From Neptuniibacter caesariensis (GTDB lineage: Bacteria > Pseudomonadota > Gammaproteobacteria > Pseudomonadales > Balneatricaceae): a stretch of 64,000 bases of DNA. The notes below the pieces were generated by a model that was not told the origin of the DNA, ran no database searches, and worked only from the letters and a program-made list of their open reading frames with translations. Both the position numbers and the translations under genes were made by a program. Positions 9,801-15,451 of this stretch are shown one piece after another (the first letter of the stretch is position 1; every line of letters begins with the position of its first letter). The stretch is from the NCBI RefSeq assembly GCF_000153345.1, contig NZ_CH724126.1, forward strand, positions 656,493 through 720,492, in the 5' to 3' direction.

Positions 9801-10603
9801 CATCTGAATGTCTTGAACTTGAAGTTCTGGAAAGTAGCGCCCTGCAGGATATCCAGCTGGTCTCCAAAGTTATGCAACGATGTAATGAACTAGGCGTTAG
9901 CTTCTCTTTAGATGATTTCGGCACCGGTTATTCCTCTTTGACTTATCTGAAGAGCTTGCCGGCGGCTAATTTAAAAATCGATCGTACGTTTGTGAGGGAT
10001 ATGCTGGATGACCCGGATGACCTGGCAATCCTTGAGGGTGTTGTTGGAATGTCGACAGCGTTTCGTCGTGGCGTTATTGCTGAAGGTGTTGAAGAGATTG
10101 CCCATGGGGAAATGTTGATCAAATTAGGGTGCAATCTTGCTCAAGGTTTTGCGATTGCTAAACCGATGAAGGCAGCATTAATACCTGACTGGATCAGTAG
10201 TTGGAATCCGCCAAAAGAGTGGCAAGAGCAAGGGCCGATTAGTCGCGATGATATCTCTTTACTGTTCGCCGAAATAGAACATAGAGCCTGGTTGCATAAG
10301 GTTGACCGCTTTGTCGCTGCAGAGGAACCGGAAGAGTTAGAACTACCTGAATTTGATGTAAGCAAATGTCGCTTTGGCTCATGGTTGGATAAACATGGTA
10401 GAGAGCAGTATGGGGAAGCGAAAGCATTTATCAATCTGGATGATCTTCATGAGAAAGTCCATGTAAGCGGTGAGTTAGCATGCAAAGCGGCCTTAAAAGG
10501 GGATGTGAAAGCGATAAAAAAACATCAGACTGATCTGCACAAATATAGTCACGATTTGCTGAATGTCCTGATGTTAATCTTGCAAGAGCAAAGCCCGGGT
10601 TAA
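6851..10603 (+). CDS. CHASE-PAS-GGDEF-EAL-CZB cyclic-di-GMP enzyme
   Basis: Inner-membrane multi-sensor protein of 1250 residues for c-di-GMP turnover. Order: transmembrane helix (about 8-27); periplasmic CHASE-type domain (YPLEGNETALGLDL); second transmembrane helix (about 257-280); three PAS/PAC units (about 310-690); GGDEF near residue 770 with an inhibitory-site REGD five residues before it; EAL near residue 900 (GLEALIRW, DDFGTGYSSL, AEGVEE); and a C-terminal domain after about 1120. That last domain matches the zinc-binding CZB pattern: HRAW, CRFGSW, HEKVH, then a final His. Both catalytic domains look intact, so net activity cannot be called. The CZB end suggests zinc or hypochlorite-type control. 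It is monocistronic or co-transcribed with mobA 59 bases downstream. Confidence 0.93.
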   Translation: MKRLFPVINVLSLFLLVILAAGAVYVESLIAKRLETETRATLQNHLYTVKNRIENNLLSDLQLAKGLVAAVATKPQLSQREFAQAAKSILYKHNQLLSVSAAPEMVLEMIYPLEGNETALGLDLKKVPEQFVAAERAKKTGQIVLSGPVDLVQGGSAFIARMPVFIENPQGKNTFWGLVSALIDEKSLYINSQLIGTDLPVEVAIRGRDALGEEGETFFGRADLFEDAAVFAELQLPVGSWQLAAIATGSLPEVGAFVWPMRIGYALSAFAILLSFFVMNIALKRTVSAQERAETAQSELQASLKSLNERETLLRTVIDEMPDVLVLKDHKGNFLLGNNTVARLYNTTPEEMVGKNDADFGVPQEMADFFRENVLAIMEKGEPEVVMEDSTDTASGEVRHFKSIKKPFKDADGNNQILVIAQDITEIVEAQRQLEISEKKFRTILDSVDAYIYLKDKAGHYLFANRKVRELWGAAMEDIVGFGDDKFFDHPTAKNIQHNDRLVLDDGQTLKVEEVNTLPGGGTTTYQSTKLPLRSEDGDIYALCGISVDITELKNIEKALRISEQRFKIAGEAAYDLIYEWDVETDSLHWFGDIDDLLGYPKGSISQDISAWLNLIHPEDKDLLGDAVERHRTSTQPIKYEYRIQHKKGHYLYLSDHALPLLDENRRPYRWIGVCTDITTQKEQQLLLEFNAYHDKLTNLPNRVLLADRLSQAMHQQKRRGQTLAVVYIDLDGFKQINDQYGHDVGDVLLVEIGQRFQTLLREGDTIARLGGDEFVAVMLDINSSMDSIPLLRRILHAISVPVLVDDVVLQVSASLGVTFYPQAEDVDGDQLLRQADQAMYQAKLEGKNRYYFFDMEHDRSLRGQRETVERIELGLRQREFELYYQPKVNMHSGDVIGLEALIRWNHPEDGLLMPGQFLPVIEDKPVAIEIGEWVIEDALRQMDAWSFQGHDLSVSVNIGGLQLQQDNFVERLEALLKKFPRVASECLELEVLESSALQDIQLVSKVMQRCNELGVSFSLDDFGTGYSSLTYLKSLPAANLKIDRTFVRDMLDDPDDLAILEGVVGMSTAFRRGVIAEGVEEIAHGEMLIKLGCNLAQGFAIAKPMKAALIPDWISSWNPPKEWQEQGPISRDDISLLFAEIEHRAWLHKVDRFVAAEEPEELELPEFDVSKCRFGSWLDKHGREQYGEAKAFINLDDLHEKVHVSGELACKAALKGDVKAIKKHQTDLHKYSHDLLNVLMLILQEQSPG

Positions 10604-10662
10604 GGTTTGTTGGTCTATATCTTGCTGCTGATAACAGCGATATCAGTATTAAGGTGGAGACT

Positions 10663-11253
10663 ATGGGAACAACTGTCAGTGAATACAAGCTCGCTGCAGT
10701 CGCTTTGGCTGGTGGGAAAGCGGTGCGAATGGAGGGGCTTGATAAAGGCCTTCAGCAATACAAAGGGCGTCCATTGGTGTGCTGGACACTGGATTGCTTA
10801 AAACCCCTGACACAGGATATTGTGCTGAGTTGTAATCGCAATGAAGAGATTTATGCAAACTTAGGTTATCCCACTTGTGCAGATTTGCATGCTCCGGAAA
10901 AGGGCCCGCTAGCCGGAATTGAATCGGCTATGCATTATTTTGGTGCTTGCTGTACTCACCTCTTAGTGCTGCCCTGTGATACGCCAGACATATCAACTGA
11001 GCATCTGAAATTATTGTTGGATGCTTCCCGATCAGAGCCTCAGAGTGTTGTCGTTTTAAAGAGCCCCGAAGGTACCCAATATCTTCATGCCATTATTCCT
11101 GTGGAATATTACTCTGAGCTAGAGCGGTTTCTGGCTCAGGGAAGACGTGCAGTCAGGCACTGGTATCAAACACTCCCCGTGCTTGAGGTTAAGACAACAG
11201 AGTCACTGCCTAATCTAAACTATCAACATCAACTCACTGATTCTGCGGCTTAA
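10663..11253 (+). CDS. mobA: Molybdenum cofactor guanylyltransferase
   Basis: MobA transfers GMP from GTP to molybdopterin, making the MGD cofactor for nitrate reductase, formate dehydrogenase and similar enzymes. Seen are the nucleotide-binding N-terminus LAGGKAVRMEGLDKGL, the GPLAGIESAM segment and the Mg-binding LPCDTPDI motif. The length of 196 residues is normal for the family. ATG at 10663 is chosen because AAGGTGGAG precedes it; a GTG at 10654 is also possible. It is a short distance after the c-di-GMP enzyme and before the broken nfo gene. Confidence 0.93.
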   Translation: MGTTVSEYKLAAVALAGGKAVRMEGLDKGLQQYKGRPLVCWTLDCLKPLTQDIVLSCNRNEEIYANLGYPTCADLHAPEKGPLAGIESAMHYFGACCTHLLVLPCDTPDISTEHLKLLLDASRSEPQSVVVLKSPEGTQYLHAIIPVEYYSELERFLAQGRRAVRHWYQTLPVLEVKTTESLPNLNYQHQLTDSAA

Positions 11254-11315
11254 TGACTTTCGGTCATTCTTCTTAGCTGATATGGTTGCGCCGTTAATAA
11301 TCAGGCTAAAAAGTG

Positions 11316-11456
11316 ATGACCGATCTAAAACCATACTATGTAGGTGCTCATGTAAGTGCCAGCGGTGGCGTGCAAAATGCCCCTATCAATGCGAACCATA
11401 TTGGCGCAAATGCGTTTGCCTTGTTCACAAAGAACCAGCGTATTTGGTTGTTTTAG
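11316..11456 (+). pseudogene. nfo: Endonuclease IV, N-terminal fragment (interrupted by element)
   Basis: The 46-codon frame encodes the Nfo N-terminus ([14 protein letters not shown], then FALFTKNQR). After Gln-Arg it runs into element DNA and stops at TAG (11454-11456). The last native codons are at 11436-11442, the left copy of CAGCGTA. This piece carries the first beta strand but none of the metal ligands. The remainder resumes at 17150 in the matching frame. The gene starts 62 bases after mobA. Confidence 0.93.
11436..11442 (+). repeat. attL core CAGCGTA
   Basis: The left copy of the 7-bp crossover core shared with 17150-17156. Host sequence reads AAGAAC before it; element sequence TTTGGTTGTTTTAG follows. 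The exact crossover may be a subset of the seven bases. Confidence 0.85.
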
Positions 11457-11480
11457 CAAGGCAGTACATGCAGGGGGTGA

Positions 11481-11636
11481 TTCCACCCTAAGCTCCTGTA
11501 AGCCGCTGTAAGACCCCCTAAGACATGAAAACCTCTCAAAACCCCTTAGAGAGCCTCTGAGGGCCTCTGACAGCTCCGATTAGGGTCTCTAATACCCCTG
11601 AGAGCCTCTGTAAGCTCCTGTAAGCCTCTCTGAGGA
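11481..11636. repeat. Array of degenerate 10-bp repeats
   Basis: About sixteen consecutive units with 10-bp (occasionally 11-bp) spacing and a loose consensus AGCCTCTGTA. Clear units include CCCTAAG-N3-CTGTAAG-N3-CTGTAAG-N3-CCCTAAG (11486-11522), CCTCTGA-N3-CCTCTGA (11554-11570) and CTGTAAG-N3-CTGTAAG (11608-11624). Inverted pairs CTTACAG-N3-CTTACAG follow at 11684-11700. One unit per helical turn suggests a protein-binding array, for example for the element's ribbon-helix-helix proteins or recombinases. No gene lies here. Confidence 0.75.
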
Positions 11637-11729
11637 GTTTTTGTGTTTTACCCTAGTGTTTGTATAGGTGAAGGCGAAAACCTCTTACAGGGCCTTACAG
11701 GAGGCCTCAGGACTAAGACTAAAAAAAGC

Positions 11730-11758
11730 TTGACAAGGGTCGGAAATAGGCTTAAACT
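11730..11758 (+). promoter_or_regulatory. Sigma-70-like promoter inside the element
   Basis: TTGACA at 11730-11735, a 17-base spacer, then TAAACT at 11753-11758. It points into the gene-free region 11760-12690. No reading frame of useful size follows for over 900 bases, so it may drive a non-coding RNA or a long leader of the recombinase gene. Confidence 0.45.
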
Positions 11759-11803
11759 ATATTAAGGACTACTTAATAAATACTTATAACGTCTTTAATC
11801 AAT

Positions 11804-12111
11804 CCAAGTAAGTAACACATAGAAACCAAATAAAACATTCAAGTTCTTATTAAATATTTATTAAATATCTTATAACGTATTTTAAAGAATACGGTTTTGG
11901 ATCACTACTATGGTTCTCTTCTGATCTACTCTATTTCAAAGATCTTTCCTAAAGATTTTATAACAGCTTTCCTCAAGCCAAGTAGGTAAAGTCATAGTAA
12001 CCAAATAAAACATTCGAGTCCTTTGAAATATCTTATAAAGCTTCTATAACATATTTTAAAGAATACGGTTTCGGGTCACTACTACTCTTCTCTCCTGATC
12101 TATTCTCTTTT
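11804..12111. repeat. Duplicated AT-rich block of about 130 bp
   Basis: Copy A is about 11804-11934 and copy B about 11978-12111. Shared words in the same order are CCAAGTA, CATAG, AACCAAATAAAACATTC, AAATATCTTATAA, ATTTTAAAGAATACGGTTT, GGTTCTCTTCTGATCTA-like sequence and CTATTTC-like ends. Small insertions and deletions separate the copies. The block has no coding frame. Possible roles are an origin, a binding region or paired small RNAs. The whole gene-free stretch is 11457-12690. Confidence 0.7.
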
Positions 12112-12135
12112 AACGTTATTTCTTAAATCCTTATA

Positions 12136-12189
12136 AATTGTACAGTTATTTGGTGATCCTCTGTTATGTGTGATCAAGTTTGTACAATT
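12136..12189. repeat. Large interrupted palindrome in the element
   Basis: AATTGTACA (12136-12144) and TGTACAATT (12181-12189) are exact inverted 9-mers. TGATC and GATCA form a second inverted pair inside them. It could be a crossover or accessory site for the small serine recombinase 500 bases downstream, or an operator. Confidence 0.45.
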
Positions 12190-12619
12190 CTTGTATAGTT
12201 ACTCCAGAATACCTCTCTAAAAGTAGTTCGAACTACAATCTCCCCATATTTCAAATTCCCAAATCTCCCCCAAAATTTACACCCCCCTTTTCAGATTCCT
12301 GATAATTCCCTTGTTCAAAAAAGATAATCACCCTCTTACGTGTTTGGGTGTTTAGCCCTTGCATACGGTCTTTGTGAAATTAGATACAAAATCAAAAAGA
12401 TGACACCAGCCTTCACAGATCTTCCTGTATCACCTCCTGAGCTTCTCTGAGTGTTACTTGATCCAGTTTCAATATTATTGCTGGTGGACTGCTCAATGGC
12501 TGGTAGAAGCTTCAGGAGTATTTGTGGAAGGTGTATCAGCTTAGGTTACACCAAATCACCTGTCACCATGGGTATACCATTAGTGTACAGATAGAATTCA
12601 CCAGAAATATGTATTTTAT

Positions 12620-12636
12620 AGATTGCATTGCAATCT
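12620..12636. promoter_or_regulatory. 17-bp palindrome over the recombinase promoter
   Basis: AGATTGCA-T-TGCAATCT, perfect 8-bp arms with a one-base centre. It covers the -35 element of the promoter at 12628-12655, so it is a likely operator for control of the small recombinase gene. Confidence 0.6.
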
Positions 12637-12655
12637 TAAGTAGACACATTATACT
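12628..12655 (+). promoter_or_regulatory. Promoter of the small serine recombinase
   Basis: TTGCAA (12628-12633), a 16-base spacer and TATACT (12650-12655), 35 bases before the ATG at 12691. An AGGGAGA ribosome-binding site lies 8 bases before the start. Confidence 0.55.
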
Positions 12656-12690
12656 ATAGATAGCTTAGGAGATTTAAGGGAGACATTTTC

Positions 12691-13326
12691 ATGAAAGTAT
12701 ATGCATATCTACGAGCTTCTACAGAAGAACAAGATGCAACTAGAGCAGCAGAAGTATTAATTAAGTTTGCTCAGGAGAAAGGGTTCGAAATTGCTGAATA
12801 CTTTGTTGAGAATGCTTCAGGAACGAAGCTAGATAGACCAAAGCTAATTGAGCTGATTAATACAGCCGGAGAAGGAGATGTACTGTTAGTTGAGCAAGTG
12901 GACAGACTGACAAGGTTAACGGCTGAAGATTGGAGTACTTTGAAACGTACTATTGAGGATAAGGGGCTGTTGGTTGTGTCTCTGGACTTACCTACCAGCT
13001 TTGCAGCACTACAAGCTGATGATCAATCTTTTACAGGCGATATTCTGAAAGCGGTTAACCGCATGTTGATGGATATTCTTGCTACCACCGCCCGCAAGGA
13101 TCAGGAAGATAGGCTTCGTAGACAGAGACAAGGAATTAAAAGAGCACAGGATGCTGGCAAGTACAATGGTCGTCAACAGACTGAGGAAGGGGCCAAGAAG
13201 GTTAAGAAGTTTTATCAGCAGATAGATCTTGGAAATAATGTGGCAGATAGCGCCAAGGTCGCAGATATTTCCAGAGCCTATGGGTACAAGCTGATTAAGA
13301 TGAGGAAGATGGAAGCTAAATTATAA
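12691..13326 (+). CDS. Small serine recombinase (resolvase/invertase family)
   Basis: A site-specific recombinase of 211 residues with the resolvase N-terminal fold. YLRAST places the nucleophile near Ser10, LVEQVDRLTRL is the conserved Arg region, and the long E helix (about 125-150) ends in EDRLRRQRQGIKRAQ. The C-terminal part is short, with a helix-turn-helix-like tail (about 185-205). Unlike the 544-residue integrase in this element, its size fits resolvases and invertases, so it may resolve dimers or invert a segment. The palindrome at 12136-12189 is a candidate site. It is transcribed towards the operon, with a terminator directly after it. Confidence 0.87.
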   Translation: MKVYAYLRASTEEQDATRAAEVLIKFAQEKGFEIAEYFVENASGTKLDRPKLIELINTAGEGDVLLVEQVDRLTRLTAEDWSTLKRTIEDKGLLVVSLDLPTSFAALQADDQSFTGDILKAVNRMLMDILATTARKDQEDRLRRQRQGIKRAQDAGKYNGRQQTEEGAKKVKKFYQQIDLGNNVADSAKVADISRAYGYKLIKMRKMEAKL

Positions 13327-13352
13327 TATCGTTACACCTCCCTAATGTGAAT

Positions 13353-13379
13353 AGGCTGCCATATGGGTGGCCTTTTTTT
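13353..13379 (+). terminator. Rho-independent terminator of the small recombinase
   Basis: AGGCTGCC pairs with GGTGGCCT (two G-U pairs) around a 5-base loop. Seven T residues follow. The hairpin starts 27 bases after the stop codon. Confidence 0.8.
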
Positions 13380-13410
13380 ATGCCTATAGGAAAATATTTA
13401 AGACAAATAA

Positions 13411-13453
13411 AAAAGCCCCCAAAGTAGTTGCGAGTTCTACTAAGAGGGCTTTT
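13411..13453. terminator. Bidirectional terminator inside the element
   Basis: AAAAGCCC (13411-13418) pairs with GGGCTTTT (13446-13453), and an inner AGTAG pairs with CTACT. On the minus strand the hairpin is followed by a T-run, so it suits the end of the operon reading from 15144. Between here and 13735 is about 280 bases without a supported gene; three more decamer-like units (CTGAGAGCTT, CTGTAAGGCT, CTATAAGAGG) lie at 13671-13700. Confidence 0.75.
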
Positions 13454-13735
13454 GGCACAATGTAAGGAGATTGTTATTTATGGCTATTACATGTGATTTA
13501 ATTAATATGTTAATTGTTTCTGGTATTGTTTAGTATCTCTGAAAGGTGCATGAATACTGAATAAGTTATAGTTTTCAACCTCGATCAGGTATTTTTTATT
13601 TTGAATAGCTAAGAAAGGGTGGATCAGCTAAATCAATAAAGGAGTATTTAATAGGAAATTAACAGGTGTTCTGAGAGCTTCTGTAAGGCTCTATAAGAGG
13701 TTTTAATTAAACCTAATGAATCTATCTAATTTAAA

Positions 13736-14281
13736 TTAAGAGGCTTTCTTGGAGGCTCTCACAGCTTCTCTGAATGCTTTTGAATTCATGTTAATAATTT
13801 TATCACCATTAAGATCTTCAATCAGGGATTTTAATTGATCTTGAGACAGTAATTCTAAATCATTATATTGCTGATATGGATTTGCTCTAACTACTTTAAC
13901 TTCTTGATAGTGGCCTTTTGACTTAATCAGGTCAGTAGATTTAGAGCTTTCAATAATTAAAGGTAACTCAGATTCTTTGTTGTCAGGAGTGATATGTTTA
14001 TTCTTACGAATTCGCTTCATGACCTCTTGGCCTATGCGCTGAGATATATCGTTATCAGAAGTAAGGTCAGTTCTAGAAGAAGATAAGTTATCAGAAAGAA
14101 GCGTTTGTAATCTCTCTTTATGAAGAAGTTCTGAACGTGCTCTCTCAGCTTTAGCTTTAAATACTCTCTTACGTTCTGTTTCAGCTTGTTTAGCTTCTGT
14201 AATCTGTTTCTGAAGATCCCTCTCATACTGTTCTGCTTGTTCCTGTAAATGCTGTTTGATGCTTTCTCTGTAATTCATCAC
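13736..14281 (-). CDS. Element protein of unknown function, coiled-coil
   Basis: A 181-residue protein I do not recognise. Residues 1-65 are highly charged and rich in Glu, Gln, Lys and Arg with few breaks, typical of a long coiled coil. The middle is Ser/Asn/Asp-rich and probably flexible. The C-terminus (about 155-181) is basic, ending AFREAVRASKKAS. It has no signal peptide or membrane segment. Its start overlaps the stop of the preceding gene by four bases (ATGA), so translation is coupled. As last gene of the operon it ends about 280 bases before a bidirectional terminator. Confidence 0.75.
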   Translation of the reverse strand: MMNYRESIKQHLQEQAEQYERDLQKQITEAKQAETERKRVFKAKAERARSELLHKERLQTLLSDNLSSSRTDLTSDNDISQRIGQEVMKRIRKNKHITPDNKESELPLIIESSKSTDLIKSKGHYQEVKVVRANPYQQYNDLELLSQDQLKSLIEDLNGDKIINMNSKAFREAVRASKKAS

Positions 14282-14811
14282 TGTAAACTCCTTAAGAATT
14301 CGTCTTCTTCTGCTTCTGCTTCAATAGCTAAACGTTCTTGTTCACGTTGGTATGCTTTGAAAGCTTCATAGTCTTCCACATAGGCTTTCTTAGCCTCTGA
14401 TAGGGCTTTCTTAAAACCTTCTACGTCTTCACGTACAAGAGCCTCTGCTTCTGTCTGAAGGGCTTCCACTTCCTTCTTCACAAGGTCATTAGGTTTGATT
14501 AATTTGACCTGATTGATTAGTCCTGTACCTGCAAAGATAGCTTCACCGTTGATAGGTTCTAGGTATGAGTGAGATCGAACAAATTCTATTAGTGAATGGG
14601 GATTGTCAGTCTTAAATCTTACGTATTGAGTAGAACCGATTTCACCAAAGGATTCATTCCCATATTGTGATATCTCAGAGACTCCGTTGATGTATTTATC
14701 AAGTAACTCCTGGCATTTGTTGTTAACCATTTGTGTTCCTACACGGGGAACAGGAGCAGAAAGAGAATAAGTATTACCTTTGTAAGTAAATTCACGACTA
14801 GGTTTTTCCAT
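14278..14811 (-). CDS. Element protein of unknown function
   Basis: A 177-residue protein without a recognised family. The N-terminal two thirds look like a compact mixed alpha/beta domain (FTYKGNTYSLSAPVPR, then SLIEFVRSHSYLEP and EAIFAGTGLINQVK). The C-terminal third is a long acidic helix rich in Glu and Ala, ending EAEEDEFLRSLQ. No secretion signal is present. Its start lies 14 bases inside the end of the second ribbon-helix-helix gene, and its end overlaps the next gene by four bases. The tight coupling implies the four products work in one process. Confidence 0.75.
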   Translation of the reverse strand: MEKPSREFTYKGNTYSLSAPVPRVGTQMVNNKCQELLDKYINGVSEISQYGNESFGEIGSTQYVRFKTDNPHSLIEFVRSHSYLEPINGEAIFAGTGLINQVKLIKPNDLVKKEVEALQTEAEALVREDVEGFKKALSEAKKAYVEDYEAFKAYQREQERLAIEAEAEEDEFLRSLQ

Positions 14812-14965
14812 TGTTTTCTTCCTCCTCTTTATCTATTGCATTTTTAAGAAGTTCAATCATGTTTTCGATTAATCGAGATGAACTGATATCTTGTGAATCT
14901 GCATATTCTTTTAGGAAGGTTTTTAATTCAGGTTTGATACGTACGTATAAGTTCTGTCGTGCCAT
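14798..14965 (-). CDS. Ribbon-helix-helix DNA-binding protein (second of two)
   Basis: A 55-residue protein. NLYVRIKPELKTFLKEYA is a classic Arc/MetJ/CopG-type beta strand and first helix, and SSSRLIENMIELLKNAI is the second helix. An acidic tail follows (DKEEEE). Such proteins bind operators as dimers of dimers and often repress their own operons, or act as antitoxins or partition factors. Its ATG overlaps the stop of the preceding gene in TAATG. It is too short to stand out on length alone, but fold and overlaps support it. Confidence 0.8.
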   Translation of the reverse strand: MARQNLYVRIKPELKTFLKEYADSQDISSSRLIENMIELLKNAIDKEEEENNGKT

Positions 14966-15144
14966 TATTGATTACCTCTTAATTCTTTAAGCCCTTTCTC
15001 AATAATTGATCTGATAATCTCAGAGCTACTTGTATTAGAGAGTTCAGCTATCTTGTAGATGAATTTTTTATCTTCAGCTTTAACTGTTGTGCCAATAGCG
15101 TATTTGGCTTGGTACTCTTTCTGATATGTCCGTTTATCTGTCAT
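14965..15144 (-). CDS. Small ribbon-helix-helix-like protein (first gene of operon)
   Basis: A 59-residue protein: a basic N-terminus (MTDKRTYQKEYQAKY), a short strand (IGTTVKAEDKKF), then two helices (IYKIAELSN and SSSEIIRSIIEKGLKEL). This fits the ribbon-helix-helix pattern of small repressors, although the match is weaker than in the next gene. It is the promoter-proximal gene of the element's minus-strand operon, preceded by a leader of about 210 bases with stable hairpins. It could repress its own promoter, where an inverted repeat is seen. Confidence 0.72.
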   Translation of the reverse strand: MTDKRTYQKEYQAKYAIGTTVKAEDKKFIYKIAELSNTSSSEIIRSIIEKGLKELRGNQ

Positions 15145-15232
15145 GGTTATAACCTCGCAATAGATTGATTAAAATAGAAACGGAAATACCCCGTAGGTAC
15201 GAGGTAAGTTGAATAGAATGGTGTAAAAAGAT

Positions 15233-15291
15233 CCCCCTCAGTAGCTGAGGATATCTATAAAAGATATTTGATGATGAATGCTAAGAGGGGG
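15233..15291 (-). promoter_or_regulatory. Structured leader of the element operon
   Basis: An outer stem of CCCCCT (15233-15238) and AGGGGG (15286-15291) encloses two hairpins: CCTCAG-TAG-CTGAGG (15236-15250) and ATATCT-ATAAA-AGATAT (15251-15267). The outer stem and first hairpin share a few bases, so they may be alternatives. The region lies between the operon promoter and its first gene. It could be an RNA control element or a DNA-binding palindrome. Confidence 0.45.
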
Positions 15292-15363
15292 TATGTTAAT
15301 CCCTAAATATGACTTAATAGGAACAACCCATTAATAAAGATTAAAATTAATAGGTCATAATAT

Positions 15364-15392
15364 ATTGTACAATGGATATTGCGATTTGTCAA
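15364..15392 (-). promoter_or_regulatory. Strong sigma-70-like promoter of the minus-strand operon
   Basis: On the minus strand TTGACA (15387-15392), a 17-base spacer and TACAAT (15364-15369). Inverted TATTGCGA (15377-15384) and TCGCAATA (15408-15415) flank the -35 box, a probable operator. The half-site core ATTGC is shared with the palindrome at 12620-12636. The gene-free stretch 15145-15451 holds this promoter and the structured leader. Confidence 0.75.
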
Positions 15393-15451
15393 GTAAATAA
15401 TAATCATTCGCAATAAGTTTTTAATAGATTTTAGGTGTTTTTATACTAATT

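Noticed and set aside
12497-12595. 32-codon frame in the element with a CGRC motif
   Set aside because: No good ribosome-binding site and no second line of support.
11457-12690. Hidden coding gene in the 1.2-kb gap of the element
   Set aside because: No frame above about 32 codons with a ribosome site; the DNA consists of repeats and AT-rich blocks.
13480-13533. 17-codon frame after AAGGAG in the element
   Set aside because: The ribosome site is good but the peptide is too short to support; a leader peptide is possible only as a guess.
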